This document shows, piece by piece, positions 34,080-45,728 of a stretch of DNA of 64,000 bases. Source of the DNA: Diabrotica undecimpunctata (Eukaryota > Arthropoda > Insecta > Coleoptera > Chrysomelidae). The translations under genes and the position numbers were made by a program. How positions within the stretch are numbered: the stretch's first letter is position 1; every line of letters begins with the position of its first letter. The notes under the pieces were generated by a model, which worked only from the letters and a program-made list of their open reading frames with translations, made no database searches and was not told the origin of the DNA. Location: positions 129,168,952 to 129,232,951 of the forward strand of contig NC_092806.1 in the NCBI RefSeq assembly GCF_040954645.1, read 5' to 3'.

Positions 34080-34800
34080 TTAAATTCCCGACTTCAACAA
34101 AAATCCCTAATAAAGATCACATAAGCATCGTGGAAACATGTTAATATTTGATTTTATTTGAAAATAAAACTTTCGGTATGATTTATTAAATCGAAAGTAC
34201 CTACCATTTTACACAACTCGTACCGAAAGTAGCTACTTTCGGAACTAATTTTTCACTTTCGGGACGATTTTGTGTAGCTAGGTAACGGCTTTGACAATAA
34301 CATCAACTTTGTATTTTATTATGACACATCCCTTGTCATTTTCGTGTGTTTTTGCTCAATTTTTCGTTTTTCAATTCCAAGAAATAGAAATCAGCAGTGA
34401 AAGTGAAGCCGAAATGATTCCAGATGAGATTAGGGAAACTGCTCAAGCCGCTATTTATGAATTATTGCCGGTAAAGTCAAGAAAGAGGTATGAATTGGCC
34501 TACGATTTATTTTAAAATGGAGCAATGATAAAAATGTACATACTCTAAATGAATAAGTCATTCTTGCATATCTAATGGAAAAATCTAATATCTTGAAGCC
34601 GTCAAGCCGTTGGAGCAATTACTCGAAGCTTAAGTCCACACTTAACATTAAAAATAATATAGATATAAGCCGCTATCCAAAAGTTACTGCTTTCCTTAAA
34701 AGAAAATCCATCGCCTACAAACCAAGAAAATCGAAAGTATTGAATAAAGAAAAATAGATAAATTTTTATCAGAAGCTGAAGATAAGATCTATTTAATGAC
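34080..34800 (+). pseudogene. Tyrosine-recombinase-like N-terminal remnant
   Basis: From the Met at about 34413: MIPDEIRETAQAAIYELLPV, KSRKRYELAYDLF; then, after a +1 shift, KWSNDKNVHTLNE, a stop, VILAYLMEKSNILKPSSRWS, NYSKLKSTLNIKNNIDIS, YPKVTAFLKRKSIAY, KPRKSKVLNKEK, a stop, FLSEAEDKIYLMTKVI. This matches from memory the N-terminal SAM-like core-binding region of insect phage-integrase-type proteins (tyrosine recombinases, as in Crypton-like elements). The catalytic R-H-R-Y domain is not present: sequence after 34800 is AT-rich. A 5' region with repeated CGAAAGTA motifs (34190-34260) may be its regulatory end. Confidence 0.45.
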
Positions 34801-34804
34801 AAAG

Positions 34805-35145
34805 GTTATATAATTAAATCTAATTTCTCTTTTTGTTATTATTTTTTTTTGTAAATTTTAGGTGACAAGTTAGAATTAATTACAAAATGTTTAAAATAAT
34901 GCATTTTTTTGTTTTAAATAAATGTATATGCTATACCTGCTTATTATATTTAATAAATATTTTACTTATTTTATGTATATCTACTAAATAAATTATTTTT
35001 CAAACTCTTTAAAACTAGTTTGACAAACAGTTTAAATTTTCAAACCTATAACCATTGTCCAGTTTGAGTTGAGTTGAATTATTTGTCGGATAATTGACAA
35101 GAGTTTGACTTGAGTTTGACTTAATTTCAAGTCAAACTTTAGTCC
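34805..35145. other. AT-rich spacer
   Basis: A GAGTTTGACTTGAGTTTGAC direct repeat lies near 35095-35125. Otherwise nothing recognised. Confidence 0.45.
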
Positions 35146-35157
35146 AATTAAAACAAT

Positions 35158-36369
35158 AATAAACAATAGATCCAGACTTTACAGGCGCAGATTGGATACC
35201 AAATTATCAGTTTGGATTTCGACGAGAACACTCAACTATCCAGCAATGCCACCGAATAACCCATAAAATCAATTCCGCATTAGAAGAAAAGGAATATTGC
35301 CCAATGGTATCACTAGATGTACGTCAAGCTTTTGATAAGGTTTGGCATAAAGGACTTCTTTATAAAATTAAACAAATATTACCACCATTCTTTCGAATAC
35401 TTACATCATATTTGGAAAACCGACAGTTTAGAACAAAAGTAAATGGAGAAATATCCAAAACGCATCCCATTAAGGCGGGAATCCCACAGGGAAGCTTTAT
35501 TATATATATTATATACGTCTGATCTACCAACATCACATAACGTAACAATTGGCACATTTGCAGATGACACAGTAGCACTTACAAGTCACAAACACATTAA
35601 CATAGCTACACAACAACTTCAAGACTATTTGTATGAGCTTGAAAACTGGCTAAAACAATGGAAAATAAAAATAAATGAAAACAAGTCAACCCACGTAACT
35701 TTTACTTTACGACGAGAAACACCACTACCAATATATATCAACAATGAGGAAATACCCAGGACTAAAACAACCAAATACCTAGGGCTACACCTGGACCAAA
35801 CCCTGTGTTGGAAAGAACACATCACCAAAAAAAGAAAACAAATACAACTAAGACAAAAAGAAATCAATTGGTTAATTGGAAAAAACTCCAAGCTGTCAAT
35901 AAATAATAAAATTCTAATTTATAAAACAGTTATCAAACCAATATGGACATATGGCATAGAGCTATGGGGCTGTAGTAGTAAATCTAATATTGCTATTATG
36001 GAAAGATGCCAATCAAAAATCTTAAGAGCAATTGTTGATGCACCCTGGTACGTAACCAACCAAAGAATCTATGAGGATCTCAATATCTCAACAGTGAAAG
36101 AAGTATACCAGCAAAAGAAATTACAATACATTCAAAAAGTGAACACACACTCCAATCCATTAATTTCCGCAATACCTCAACATCGAGTTATCAGAAGACT
36201 AAAGCGACGTTGGCCAACAGACCAGTAACATGGACCCGTGATTCTCTCACTGGAGGAGACCACATCACGCCAGAACCAAGGGACAGGACCTAAACTCATC
36301 ACATTAACTTATAGAATACATTGTTTTTATTCTGATTGTTAATTTATTAGTTATAATAAAAAAAAAAAA
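35158..36369 (+). mobile_element. Jockey-like LINE with 12-bp target duplication
   Basis: A 5'-truncated RT: FGFRREHSTIQ near 35212, MVSLDVRQAFDKVWHKGLL, AGIPQGS; a short deletion near 35495 shifts the frame; then the 261-codon frame 35443-36228 has LYTSDLP, FADDTVALTSH (FADD at 35557-35568), TKYLGLHLDQTLCW, LIYKTVIKPIWTYGIELWG and KILRAIVDAPWYV. A poly(A) tract at 36358-36369 ends the element. AATTAAAACAAT flanks both sides (35146-35157; 36368-36379, overlapping the end of the A-tract), a 12-bp target duplication. The clade call is by resemblance to Jockey elements. It is a good insertion with defined ends. Confidence 0.92.
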
Positions 36370-36379
36370 TTAAAACAAT

Positions 36380-37055
36380 TCCTGTGCAATTCTATTCAGA
36401 ACTAGTTAAAACAATGTATTCTTGGATAATACTGATATGACAGAAAACGAAGAAATAGTGAAATCTCCTCTTTTTATTTTTAGTCTAAAACAATATTTAT
36501 AATTTCTAACTCGAAAAAAATACTTTCTGGTATTTTAAAACCGCGAAGACTTCAGGAAAAGCCATATTTCGCATTATTTAAAAATTTATTAATAATTTAT
36601 ATGATATAATTTATTCTTGACGTTTATGATTGCTGCGTCACAATATTAAACCACACTTTGGTTTAATTTATTAATTCAAATAAAATAAGAATATCTAATA
36701 GACGCGCTAAAAAACTTATCGTTTAAACTTCCTCGTTTAGTCAGCTGAAATGCGTACATACAATGTTAACGAATATTTTGTCCTTGTACAGTACATTTAT
36801 TCTACTCGTGATTCGCGAATTCAACATATATGTAGTTATAGATAGTTTTATAGTACAGTTTAATAATGCAACATTAGAATAATACAAGTAAGAGCTTGTA
36901 GCAGCAGCATTCTGCGGACATGAAAAGTATTCTTCTGTCTGAATAAGTCTGATATGAAAAGTATTTTTCAAAAAGATTATTATAAAAAAATCTGCGAAAA
37001 TTTATAACCAAAATTATTTGTTATTAGGTAATGTAATTTCAAAATTGACATGCTT
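36380..37055. other. AT-rich spacer
   Basis: No gene or repeat recognised. Confidence 0.45.
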
Positions 37056-37059
37056 TTTG

Positions 37060-38116
37060 CATCTTGCATCTTGTAGGCAGGAACATGTTATTGGCTGAAA
37101 TATCTGAGGGTGGTGTTTTTACCCTAAGAATGTCAAATTCTGATTGTTTTGTGTAGTTTGTGTTATATGTTTCTGCTAACTGTACTCCTGTTACTTCGCT
37201 GTTGTTGTTGACTTCTTCTTTTAGTTTTGGCCACCAGAGACTGCTACATTCTGCTGCTAGGTTTGCTACACATTTTTCCTTGTTAAGTAGGATGAGGGCT
37301 TTTTTACTTTTCTCTTTTTCGTGCCTGTCTTTTATAATTATTGATGCATCTTTCTATTGTCATTTGTGTTCGTTGTCCCAGGCATGATTGTATATCTAGG
37401 ATTTCTTAAGTCCCTGTTTATGATGCTATGTATGCTTATGTATTTCATGCTCGTGTATCCTGACAGTTAGTGGTCTTGCTTTTTCTCCCACGTAGAAATT
37501 GTTGTAGAAAGTATTTTATAGATGCAGTTTTTTTTATTTTTCTTGTATGTTGCTGGGTTCGGTTTTGGACAAAATAGGTATTAATATGTTGGCTCTTTTA
37601 AATATTCTTGTGATGTCTTTGTTTCCTATCCTCTTCAGTTTTTCTGATAAGCCCTTTACATAATGGTATTGTTTTCATCTTTGAGTCCCTTCTTGTGAGT
37701 GTTTCTGGATTGGTTGTGGTGTTTCGTTACTTTATTTCTGTAAGCTTTTGTAATTCCTCGTTTATAAATGGCAATGGGTAGTCATTGTCAGTCAGAGCCT
37801 TTGTTAGTAGTTTGTTTACTTCCAGAGATGCATTTTTATTGGAGCAGGACTCTATCATATGGGGATTTAATCATTTCTTTTTTGACATATACGTTGTGGT
37901 TAAAGTGGCAATTTAAATGTGTGTTGATATGGGTTGGTTTTCTGTAGACTTTGGTTGCACAAATATCCTGTGTCTCCTTTTGTGATTAGGGCGTCCAGAA
38001 AAGGAAGTGATTTTTTGTTTTCCTCTTCCATGATTAATTTGATTGATTCTTCTTTATTGTTGATGTCCATCAGAAATTTATTCAATGCTTCTGATCTGAA
38101 GTCTGAGAAGTCTGTT
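37060..38116 (-). pseudogene. Penelope-like element, C-terminal part
   Basis: Minus strand. Near 38085-37900 an RT thumb-type segment reads EEENKKSLPFLDALITKGDT, the LPFLD block typical of Penelope RTs. In broken frames further down comes a GIY-YIG endonuclease-like segment near 37500-37440 (FYVGEKARPLTVRIHEH). The C-terminal tail near 37290-37170 reads NLAAECSSLWWPKLKEE, matching PLE C-termini. Most of the RT domain upstream is missing. Terminal-repeat-like sequence lies directly at its 5' side (38117-38232). Confidence 0.8.
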
Positions 38117-38156
38117 CGTTCTCAAAATACAAACTAATGTTTGTATTTTGAGAACG
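38117..38156. repeat. Perfect hairpin, 17-bp arms
   Basis: CGTTCTCAAAATACAAA and TTTGTATTTTGAGAACG are exact complements separated by CTAATG. The right arm continues into the PLE-type terminal repeat, so two terminal repeats in inverted order seem to meet here. Confidence 0.9.
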
Positions 38157-38232
38157 ATTTCCGAAGTGGAAATTGAAACGTCAATAAACTTACTTTAACC
38201 TTTAATTATGGCTTATTCCCATTTAAATAGTA
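38134..38232 (-). repeat. PLE-type terminal repeat, copy 1
   Basis: This is the reverse complement of 44333-44434, sharing TTTGTATTTTGAGAACG, GATTTCCGAAGTGGAAATTG, GAAACGTCAATAAAC and GGCTTATTCCCATTTAAATAG. It contains GAAACGTC, the 3' half of a hammerhead-like core. It lies at the 5' side of the Penelope-like gene remnant, as expected for its terminal repeat. Confidence 0.7.
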
Positions 38233-38239
38233 ATTATTT

Positions 38240-40075
38240 AAAGCATCAGTTAATAAAATAATTATAGCCAGAATAATCGCCAATATTAGAAACGAATAGG
38301 CACCAAAAGAAGAAAGAAGTTTGAGTATCTTCATCATTTATCGGGATTTATCACTTATTTGTTAATAAAAAAGATGCAATATTGCTGTCAGAAAATATTA
38401 AAGAATTACAAAGTGTAATTTAGGCATTTTCAGCATACATTCTGTATGAATATGTGTAATTTTTAATTTTCAGAACCGTTATAGAGTTTTGTGGCGTTAT
38501 TAATTAGAAAATTAATTATATCTAGAAATATTCTTATTAGTATTACATATGTTAAATATCTTAAATTTAACAAAGTTTTGTGTTAAGCTTATGAAATCCT
38601 GTTGCCATTATATTATTTACAAGTAAAATATTTTTATTGTATACTTTATCGATAATGCTGAATTTGTTCTTTTATATTAAGTTCGTACATTACAATGCTT
38701 TTTCCTTGACTATTATTGCGTATGTTTCATTAATCGCAAACCGTTGCACGTATGTCTAAAATGGGAAGTTTATCAAAAATTTACTTTTGTTCCATACGAT
38801 AAAATAAAATGCGTATTTCTTTGTTGTCGTTTAAGCGATTGAATTTATCAGATATTTTTTTAAAGGTTGGAAATGTTGACGTGAAATGACATTCTTCCCG
38901 AATAGGCATATTAGTCTTCTTATTTTTATTTTTAAATGAGGAATTTATTTAATCGATTTAATAGATTTTAGATTACCTTTTCCGTTTTTTCACTAGCATC
39001 TTTATTTTAATTTGTATAAAACAAATTAATTCATGGGCCATGAGATCGATCAGGAAAAGATGAGAATTTTTATTTAAAAAACATCTCTTCTTTGTCGGAT
39101 CGATACTCACCGCGGGTAGTTTGTTGGATTGGTACTCACCCAGGTACCATTTGTTCGGACGTAATAAGCGATTCTTTGTAAAGACAATGCAACCGACTTA
39201 ACAAAGTAACAAGTGGGTTTCTTAGAGAATCGGCTTCTTAGCTAAGAAACCGGCTACTTAGCTAAGAAGTGCTATTTAGACTATTAAAATTCAATATTCC
39301 CGCCTCTTTTTTCTATAAAGCTGAAAAAGAGCTTTTCTGGCTTAATAGACAATATTCGAATGTTTTAGTCTAATAAGCTAAAATCTTCAGTTTCTTAGAC
39401 TAGTGTCTTATAATTGACCTATTACGTTTCTATACAGCTAAAACCGGAGCAATTTTATAGAAGTTTTGGAAAACATTTGTCCAAACAGCCGAAATTATCA
39501 AGCTCTTAGCTATAACGCCAAAGGTATTTGATTATTTAAAACTGTTTTCTGTAAAAAAAATGCTTTTGAACCACACTCTTTATGGTTATTGCCATAAACA
39601 TATAATACAAATATACTGAGTGCAACACTACAGTCGCGTTCCCCCAGTGCGCCAGAGAAAATTGACGCAAAGCAGACTCTGCATCTCTGCAATTTGCCAG
39701 ATTTATCAAGCACGCGACCTAAATGGCAAATAAAAAGGTCACGTGGTCGATAAACCAAGCCCAACTTAGTCTATTTGTATTATATGTCTATTGTTATTGT
39801 TTTTTTTTTCAACATAACCTAGAAACTATTTTAAAAAACCAAAGCGAAGGTTTTGAATTGTACTACCATAATACATTATTAAATATGTATTCTATTTTTG
39901 AAGCAATGGTGAGAAGCTAAGGTTAATACGAAAAAACACAGAAAATCTTAAAAGTACGAAGATCACGTTTATAATAGATAAACTATCATTTATCTTATTT
40001 TTTACAACTATTTTTACTGTTAAAAAAATAAAATGTGTATTTGAGATTTAAATGTTTAAAGAAAATCTCTTCAAG
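38240..40075. other. Mostly unassigned spacer
   Basis: AT-rich. At 39225-39270 there is a short tandem repeat with CGGCTTCTTAGCTAAGAAAC and CGGCTACTTAGCTAAGAAG, each holding a CTTAGCTAAG palindrome. A GC-richer patch lies at 39630-39720. No coding frame could be supported. Confidence 0.45.
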
Positions 40076-40079
40076 ATCG

Positions 40080-40890
40080 GCTATTCTTTATTTTGGATAA
40101 TACGGTTCTAAAGTTCTCTATTATATTAGCTAAATTTCTGTTTAATACTTCGTCATTAAGTACTGGATCATCAGTTTTGTACTCTGATCTGTTTTGAGCT
40201 TGTAGATAATCATCATGTTTTTTTTAATTTTGATAAAGAAATTACATTAATGACTCCTTTGTTTGTGTGGTTTTTCTGAAGCATTACACCGTTTTCGATA
40301 CCTGTGTTAAATGAGTAGGTTTTCAATACTAATGAATTTTTGTTCAAAGAACCTGTTCCTTTATATTTTCATTTATTTACGTGGTTTCCTATTTTTTTTT
40401 TGGTATTTATTCCTATGTTGGGCTGTTTTTTTTTTTCTTTTTTAAAGGTAAAACGATCGGTATCACTGCTGTAATGACATAAATAGCCTCATTTGAAACC
40501 GTAAGGTTACCAAGTCTCCATCAGCTTGGCATATTTCGCAGTGTTTAGTGCGCTACACCAACGGGGGCAGCTTAGGTTACCACCGACTGGAAAACTGCAT
40601 TTAGCACCCTTCTTTTGGCACCTGGAATGACTCAATCTATGATTATCTGACTTTTCCGAATTTCTTACTCAAACTCTGACAGTGGATTCGGATTTCACAT
40701 CTGTTTTAACACCCGTTGTTACTTCATGATACGTATTCTCCCAATCTTCATATACTAACTGGGGAGTACAAAGTACTTTTTTATTCAGTGTCCACCACAT
40801 AGCCTCCCTTTGTAATCGCCTACATTCTGTACATATTTGTATCCAGGTCTTGTCATATAACTTTAGGGCACCTCATTTTAGCGCAAAAAC
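40080..40890 (-). pseudogene. Unidentified Cys-rich coding remnant
   Basis: The minus strand from about 40885 reads in one frame, across single stops, YDKTWIQICTECRRLQREAM, WWTLNKKVLCTPQLVYEDW, then KSDNHRLSHSRCQKKGAK, CSFPVGGNLSCPRW. After a shift comes HCEICQADGDLVTLRFQM. Later frames near 40200-40090 give LNDEVLNRNLANIIENF. Cys/His spacing suggests a zinc-binding protein, but I do not recognise the family. Codon-like structure over 500 bases and relatively few stops argue for a real former gene, of cellular, transposon or other origin. Confidence 0.4.
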
Positions 40891-40894
40891 GTAT

Positions 40895-42085
40895 CTGTCA
40901 TTAATATATTGCATTCTCTTAATGGCCCAGGATCGCGGGAAGCTCTATTTTCACTTAATATACTGATACAAAGATGCCTGGACGTAAATCAAGATATATA
41001 CGCATGTTTTATTTACTATAATGAAGCATTCGATAAAGTAAGACATAAACAATTAATTATTGTCCTGAAATCAAAGAAGATTGACTACAACGACCTCAGG
41101 ATCAAATCAAATTATAATATAAACAGCGAGCAAAAGTACATGTTAACAAACAGCTGTCAGAAGAAATTGAAATTAGATGTGGAGTGAGATAGGGATGCGT
41201 ATTGTCGTCAATTCTTTTTATTGCCTACTCCGAAGAGATCCTGAAAAACGCTCTTGAGGGTGAAACAGCTGGAATAAAGGTAAATAGAGTTCCCATTACC
41301 AACATTAGATATGTGGACGACACTGTGATCTTAGCCGAAAATATTAAAGATCTTCAGAGACTGGTGACCAGAATAGCGGAGTATGGAAAAGAGTATGGTC
41401 TAACAATGAATGTCAAGAAGACGAAATTTATGGAAATATCGAAAACTCAAAGAAATAACGAGAATCTAATAAACGGAACCAACGTCGAACAAGTGATGCA
41501 TATCTGGGAACAATGATTAACTTCACAAATGATTACATTCAGGAGATCAAAATCAGAATAGAAAAGGCTAGAGCAAATTTCAACAAAATGAGAAGAGTGT
41601 TATGTACAAGAGATTTAAAATTGGAACTAAGAGTTAGGTTGGCGAGGTGCTATGTTTTTTCGACCTTATTTTATGGAATGGAAGCTTAAACCTTGAATGA
41701 GACATCAATGAAAAACTGGAATCATTCGAGCTGTGGGTGTATAGAATAATTATGAAAATAGCGTGGACAGAACACGTTACAAACAAAGAGGTTCTGAGGG
41801 GGATGAATAAAGAAATAGAAATTTTAAATACAATTAAAACAAGAAAATTGGAATATCTCGGACATATTACACGTGGAGAGAAATACACCTTGCTCCAACT
41901 GATTATGCAGGGAAAGATCCAAGGAAACGGAAGCATAGGGAGGCGTCGAATGTCATTGGCTGCGCAACCTGAGAGAGTGGTACGGATGTACATCAAATGA
42001 ACTTTTCAGAGCAGCCGTCTCAAAAGTCCGAATAGCTATGATGATTGCCGACCTCCGCCGCGGAGATGGACTTGAAGAAGATTCT
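40895..42085 (+). pseudogene. LINE RT remnant
   Basis: Plus strand: GPGSREALFSLNILIQRCLD, then YACFIYYNEAFDKVRHKQLI near 41010; a stop near 41186; SSILFIAYSEEILKNAL; catalytic region IRYVDDTVILAENIKDLQRL (YVDD near 41310); GLTMNVKKTKFM. Further frames give IMKIAWTEHVTNKEVLRGM, TRKLEYLGHITRGEKY and GNGSIGRRRM, ending with ADLRRGDGLEEDS-like text near 42060-42080. Stops and frameshifts are scattered. Same family as 46.7-47.6 and 61.2-61.7 kb. Confidence 0.85.
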
Positions 42086-42099
42086 CTCAATATCAGATT

Positions 42100-42910
42100 T
42101 TGCAGCAATTCTTTCATCAATGAAAATAATATCGTGTTATTTATATTTTTGTTGTCATCTTTAAAAGCGTTTTCATTTTGTGCATAAGATCAAATATTTG
42201 CTTTATTTCTGAACCATTACAAATACAACAAGCTGTGACAAGGGATTTCCTCATTTAGTAGCTTTACTTTTAAATGACTTCCAAAGATTATGTCGATATT
42301 GTATTATTGGATGTTTAATTAAATATTTTGAAATATATTATCAAGTAGTTTTGTAATATCTTTACAAATTTATGACAGAATACAAATTGCCATTTTTCGT
42401 TCTTTTTATTACACACTAGGCTAACATTGCAATAAATATTTTAATATGAAATAATAAACATTGAACAACCGAAGGTAGTGAAAATGATTTAAATATTTTA
42501 AATTTCCTCAAGGTTTAATACCGTTGTTTATAGTTTAATCCGTCTCGGTACCATTTTGACAAGAAACAGACCGCCAATATTTAGAGGAGTAAAATCATTT
42601 TATTAATATTAAAAGACTTTGATTCTATTTAACGTGTAAAGGTAACACATGTAGTTCATTGAAAGTGTTACATCAATCGACCTTACTGTGATTATTTTTA
42701 TGTTATCGATATTAACAAGGTTAAAAGTTTCAATTTTCCTATATTTTTTACGAAAAAAGCGAAAAGTAAATATTTATTTTGCGTATCATAGCCATTGCCA
42801 AAAGATTCAAACATTTTATCAATCATCTTAATATATTATGCTAAAAACAGTCTATCACATCTAAATATAACTTTGATGTACTGACAATTGTTATTTAAGA
42901 ATTGTAATTA
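42100..42910. other. AT-rich spacer
   Basis: Nothing recognised before the Harbinger-like element. Confidence 0.45.
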
Positions 42911-42917
42911 ATATATT

Positions 42918-43496
42918 AAGCTGGGCATTCACGTTCCGACTTGCGGTCCTACTTAGTAGGACTACTAGTTGGATATTCGTTTCATCGTCTCCACTCACGC
43001 TCCGACTAGCTATCCAACTAGCGGTCCAACTTCAGTTCTAGTTTGTTTTCACGACGGTGTACATCGCTTAACCACAAAATGTATCGAATAAACACTACCC
43101 AAAATATAATTAGCAGGAGGAAAATGGCAGCATTCTGCTTGTTATCCTTATCATTTGAAAAAATTCAGAAACAATGTTGGATGAAGAAATTATTTGTTGA
43201 TCGTGTGAACTATTGTGACACGAAATTGCTCAATGTCATTGATGAGGATGGTTACAAAAACTACCTCAGAATGGACAACTTTACTTTTTCGCTGTTGCTG
43301 GAAAAAGTTGGTCTACTCATTTCCAAAAAAGATACTGTCACGCGTGAATATATCAGTACTGAACAACTGCTTGTAGCAACTTTACGCTTTCTAGCCACTG
43401 GAAGATCATTTGAGGATTTGAAGTTTAACTGTAAAATATCTCCTGTTGTCTTTAAGGTGATACCAAGAACTTGCAAGGCTATAATAATTTTTCGTC
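42918..43496 (+). pseudogene. PIF/Harbinger (HARBI1-like) 5' half
   Basis: An open frame runs 43043-43528; the start may be the Met at 43079 or 43124. Residues include KKLFVDRVNYCDTKLLNVI, YKNYLRMDNFTFSLLLEKV, ISTEQLLVATLRFLATGRSF, EDLKFNCKISP and IPRTCKAIIIF, the N-terminal region typical of Harbinger nucleases. The catalytic half is absent because a LINE begins at about 43497 and no continuation was found beyond it. Upstream, 42918-43030 holds repeated CACG(T/C)TCCGACT and CTAGCTATCCAACTAG-type motifs, probably the element terminus. The frame is otherwise unbroken. Confidence 0.82.
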
Positions 43497-43930
43497 CAAT
43501 TGAAAGTTATTTTCTATTATTTATTTGAGAACTCTTCGGTCAAAAACTTTTCTGACTATGGCATCTTCCTCTCGTCTGATTACATGACCTATCCATCTGA
43601 GGCGTGCTACCTTAATGAATTTTACAACGTCAGGTTCTCCAAATCTTCTATACAACTCAAAATTGTAACACCTGCGCCACAAACCTTGTTCTTTTATGCC
43701 TCCATATATTCGTCTTAGTATTAATTCCGAAGAGGGCCGATCGGACAACGAAGAAGAGGAAGACCGAGACTTAGGTACCAAAACAACCTAGAAAATGATT
43801 TGAAGTCTATCGGAATTAGAGCATGGAGAAGAGTTGCCAAAGACAGGGGCGAATGGAGGATTGTTCTGAAGAAGGCTTTGGCTCATAAAGAGCTGTAACA
43901 CCACTGATGATGATGATGATGATGATTTGC
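43497..43930. mobile_element. LINE insertion with 5' inversion
   Basis: Minus strand 43734-43521 encodes SELILRRIYGGIKEQGLWRR, CYNFELYRRFGEPDVVKFIK, RLRWIGHVIRREEDA, IVRKVFDRRVLK. Plus strand 43735-43900 encodes the directly following part: RRPIGQRRRGRPRLRYQNN, then AWRRVAKDRGEWRIVLKKAL, ending in a (GAT)n tail at 43905-43926. Together the two halves are one LINE C-terminus, with the upstream half inverted. This is the signature of twin-primed reverse transcription. Target duplication not resolved. Confidence 0.85.
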
Positions 43931-44061
43931 GAACTAGGGATCTTTGCTCAGCAAAGGAAATACAGCACCAATTGAGATTTTGTTTGTAAAGAGCTGATGT
44001 TGTAAGCAAATTGTATACACGGAGGTAATATCAGTTACAAAGTGATCTTGTAGTAAATTTA

Positions 44062-44231
44062 CTATTTTAGTTGGGAATAAGCCACAATATGAGTTAGAAA
44101 TTAAATCTATTTGACGTTTGGACTTCCACTGCGGAAATCGTTATCAATTAATATTATATATATATGTCCCAAGTTGAAGTGGAAACGTCAAATAAATTTA
44201 ATTTCTAACTACTATTCAGGCTTATTTCCAA
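44062..44231. repeat. Inverted pair of PLE-type terminal repeats
   Basis: The left arm contains GGGAATAAGCCACA, TAGAAATTAAAT and GACGTTTGGACTTCCACT. The right arm carries the complementary AAGTGGAAACGTCAAATAAA, TTTAATTTCTAACTA and GGCTTATTTCCAATTAAAA. Arms are about 65 bases with a TATATATA centre. Confidence 0.8.
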
Positions 44232-44332
44232 TTAAAATAGTACATTTGCATAAGATGCCACGAGAAAATAACTTCATAACAATATAAACAATCAGTTACT
44301 TCTAATTTCAGTACAACTTGATTTAAAATAAT

Positions 44333-44434
44333 TCCTATTTAAATGGGAATAAGCCACAACTAAAGGTTAAAGTACGTTTATTGACGTTTTAATTTCCACT
44401 TCGGAAATCGTTCTCAAAATACAAACTAATGTTG
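44333..44434 (+). repeat. PLE-type terminal repeat, copy 2
   Basis: Reverse-complement partner of 38134-38232, with TTTAAATGGGAATAAGCCAC, TTTATTGACGTTTTAATTTC and CGGAAATCGTTCTC. It ends where an unrelated RT begins (44435). Confidence 0.75.
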
Positions 44435-45610
44435 AACAGCCCCGACTTACGTCCTTACTCGTTGAAAACAACATTTTATCACAAAGTCAGTTCGGCTTTT
44501 TATCTAACAAATGTACCAGTGATGCTATGTTTCCTGTACTACATGAGTTCTATCAAGCAATAAACAATAATCTTTACACTGCCACTGTTTTTTGTGACTA
44601 TGCCAAAGCTCTTGATTGTGTAAATCCCGACATTTTGATAAAAAAACTAAATTTTTACGGAATTAAAGGTTTTTCTTTGAATTGGTTCCAATCTTACTTG
44701 AGGAATAGGAAACTAGTTAGAGCAAATGATACTGACTCCAGTCACAAAAGAATTGTATGTGGAGTGCTACAAGGTTCAGTATTAGGTCCTCTACTGTTTT
44801 TTATCTTTATAAATGACATCATTAACTTAAAAATCGACGGAAAAATTTTTCTTTTTGCTGATGATACCAGTATTACCTGGAGGAACTCTAATCTTGCAAC
44901 TCTTCATGCAATTATAACTTCTAATTTACTTAAAATAAAAACCTGGTCCGACTCTAATTTACTCTCTTTTAACGTAGATGAGACATTATGATAATGAGTA
45001 GCATTATCCTATTAAGGAGCTCTTCAACCCTTTCTTCTTAATATCAGCTATATCAGTATCGTTGATTCAGTAAAATATATTGGTATTTTTATATGGACAG
45101 CAACCTTAAAAATGATCCCTTTGTACCGATTTGTTAGTAAAAAACTAGCCTTAGCCTGCCATGCAATAAGATCTGTTTCGAAGTAAATCAATTTAGCATC
45201 TTCCAAAATAACATATTTTTCTTTGTTCAAGTCTGATCTTCGATATGGTCTTCCGTTTTGGGGTTCTAGTACAGCTGCCCAATCTGATGTTATTTTTAAA
45301 TTACAAAAAAGAGCAATACGGTATTATTTTTGCCTCAGTAGAATTACACATTGCATAAGCTACTTCAAAAATCACGGGATTTTATCTCTTCCCTCTTTAT
45401 AGATTTTAGAAACCAGCAAGACCTAATCATTACTGCTTCACCAGAAATTCAACCTTTGATGTGCATTTACCGATCCCGTCCACTGAGTTGGTAAAGAAAT
45501 TTATATTATATTCAGCAAAAAAATTATAAACCATCTCTAAAATTTTAAAAGCCGATCTATATGAAAGACCATATTATTTGTTTAACGAATAACTAAGAGT
45601 TCGTAAGCTT
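44435..45610 (+). pseudogene. LINE RT remnant, CR1-like
   Basis: SQFGFLSNKCTSDAMFPVLH begins near 44485. The 154-codon frame 44527-44991 covers VFCDYAKALDCVNPDILIKK, YGIKGFSLNWFQSYL, CGVLQGSVLGPLLFFIFIND and LFADDTSITW (FADD at 44854-44865). Two adjacent stops near 44989 are followed by shifted frames carrying VKYIGIFI-like and LRYGLPFWGSSTAA-like text to about 45600. The N-terminal RT part and endonuclease are missing. CR1/Jockey-type by the YGI.G...SYL.NR pattern. Confidence 0.82.
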
Positions 45611-45728
45611 TTATTATGCAATTTGCAATTTATTTAAATTTTGTAATGGATTGTGTATTTTATTATCTTTTATTTTGTGATATTGACGATTTATGTAATT
45701 TTAGTACATTTTAAACTGTTATTTTTCT

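Noticed and set aside
41634..41996. 120-codon minus-strand frame
   Set aside because: Antisense of the plus-strand LINE C-terminus.
43043..43528. Harbinger frame as an intact domesticated gene
   Set aside because: The catalytic half is absent and the frame runs directly into a LINE insertion.
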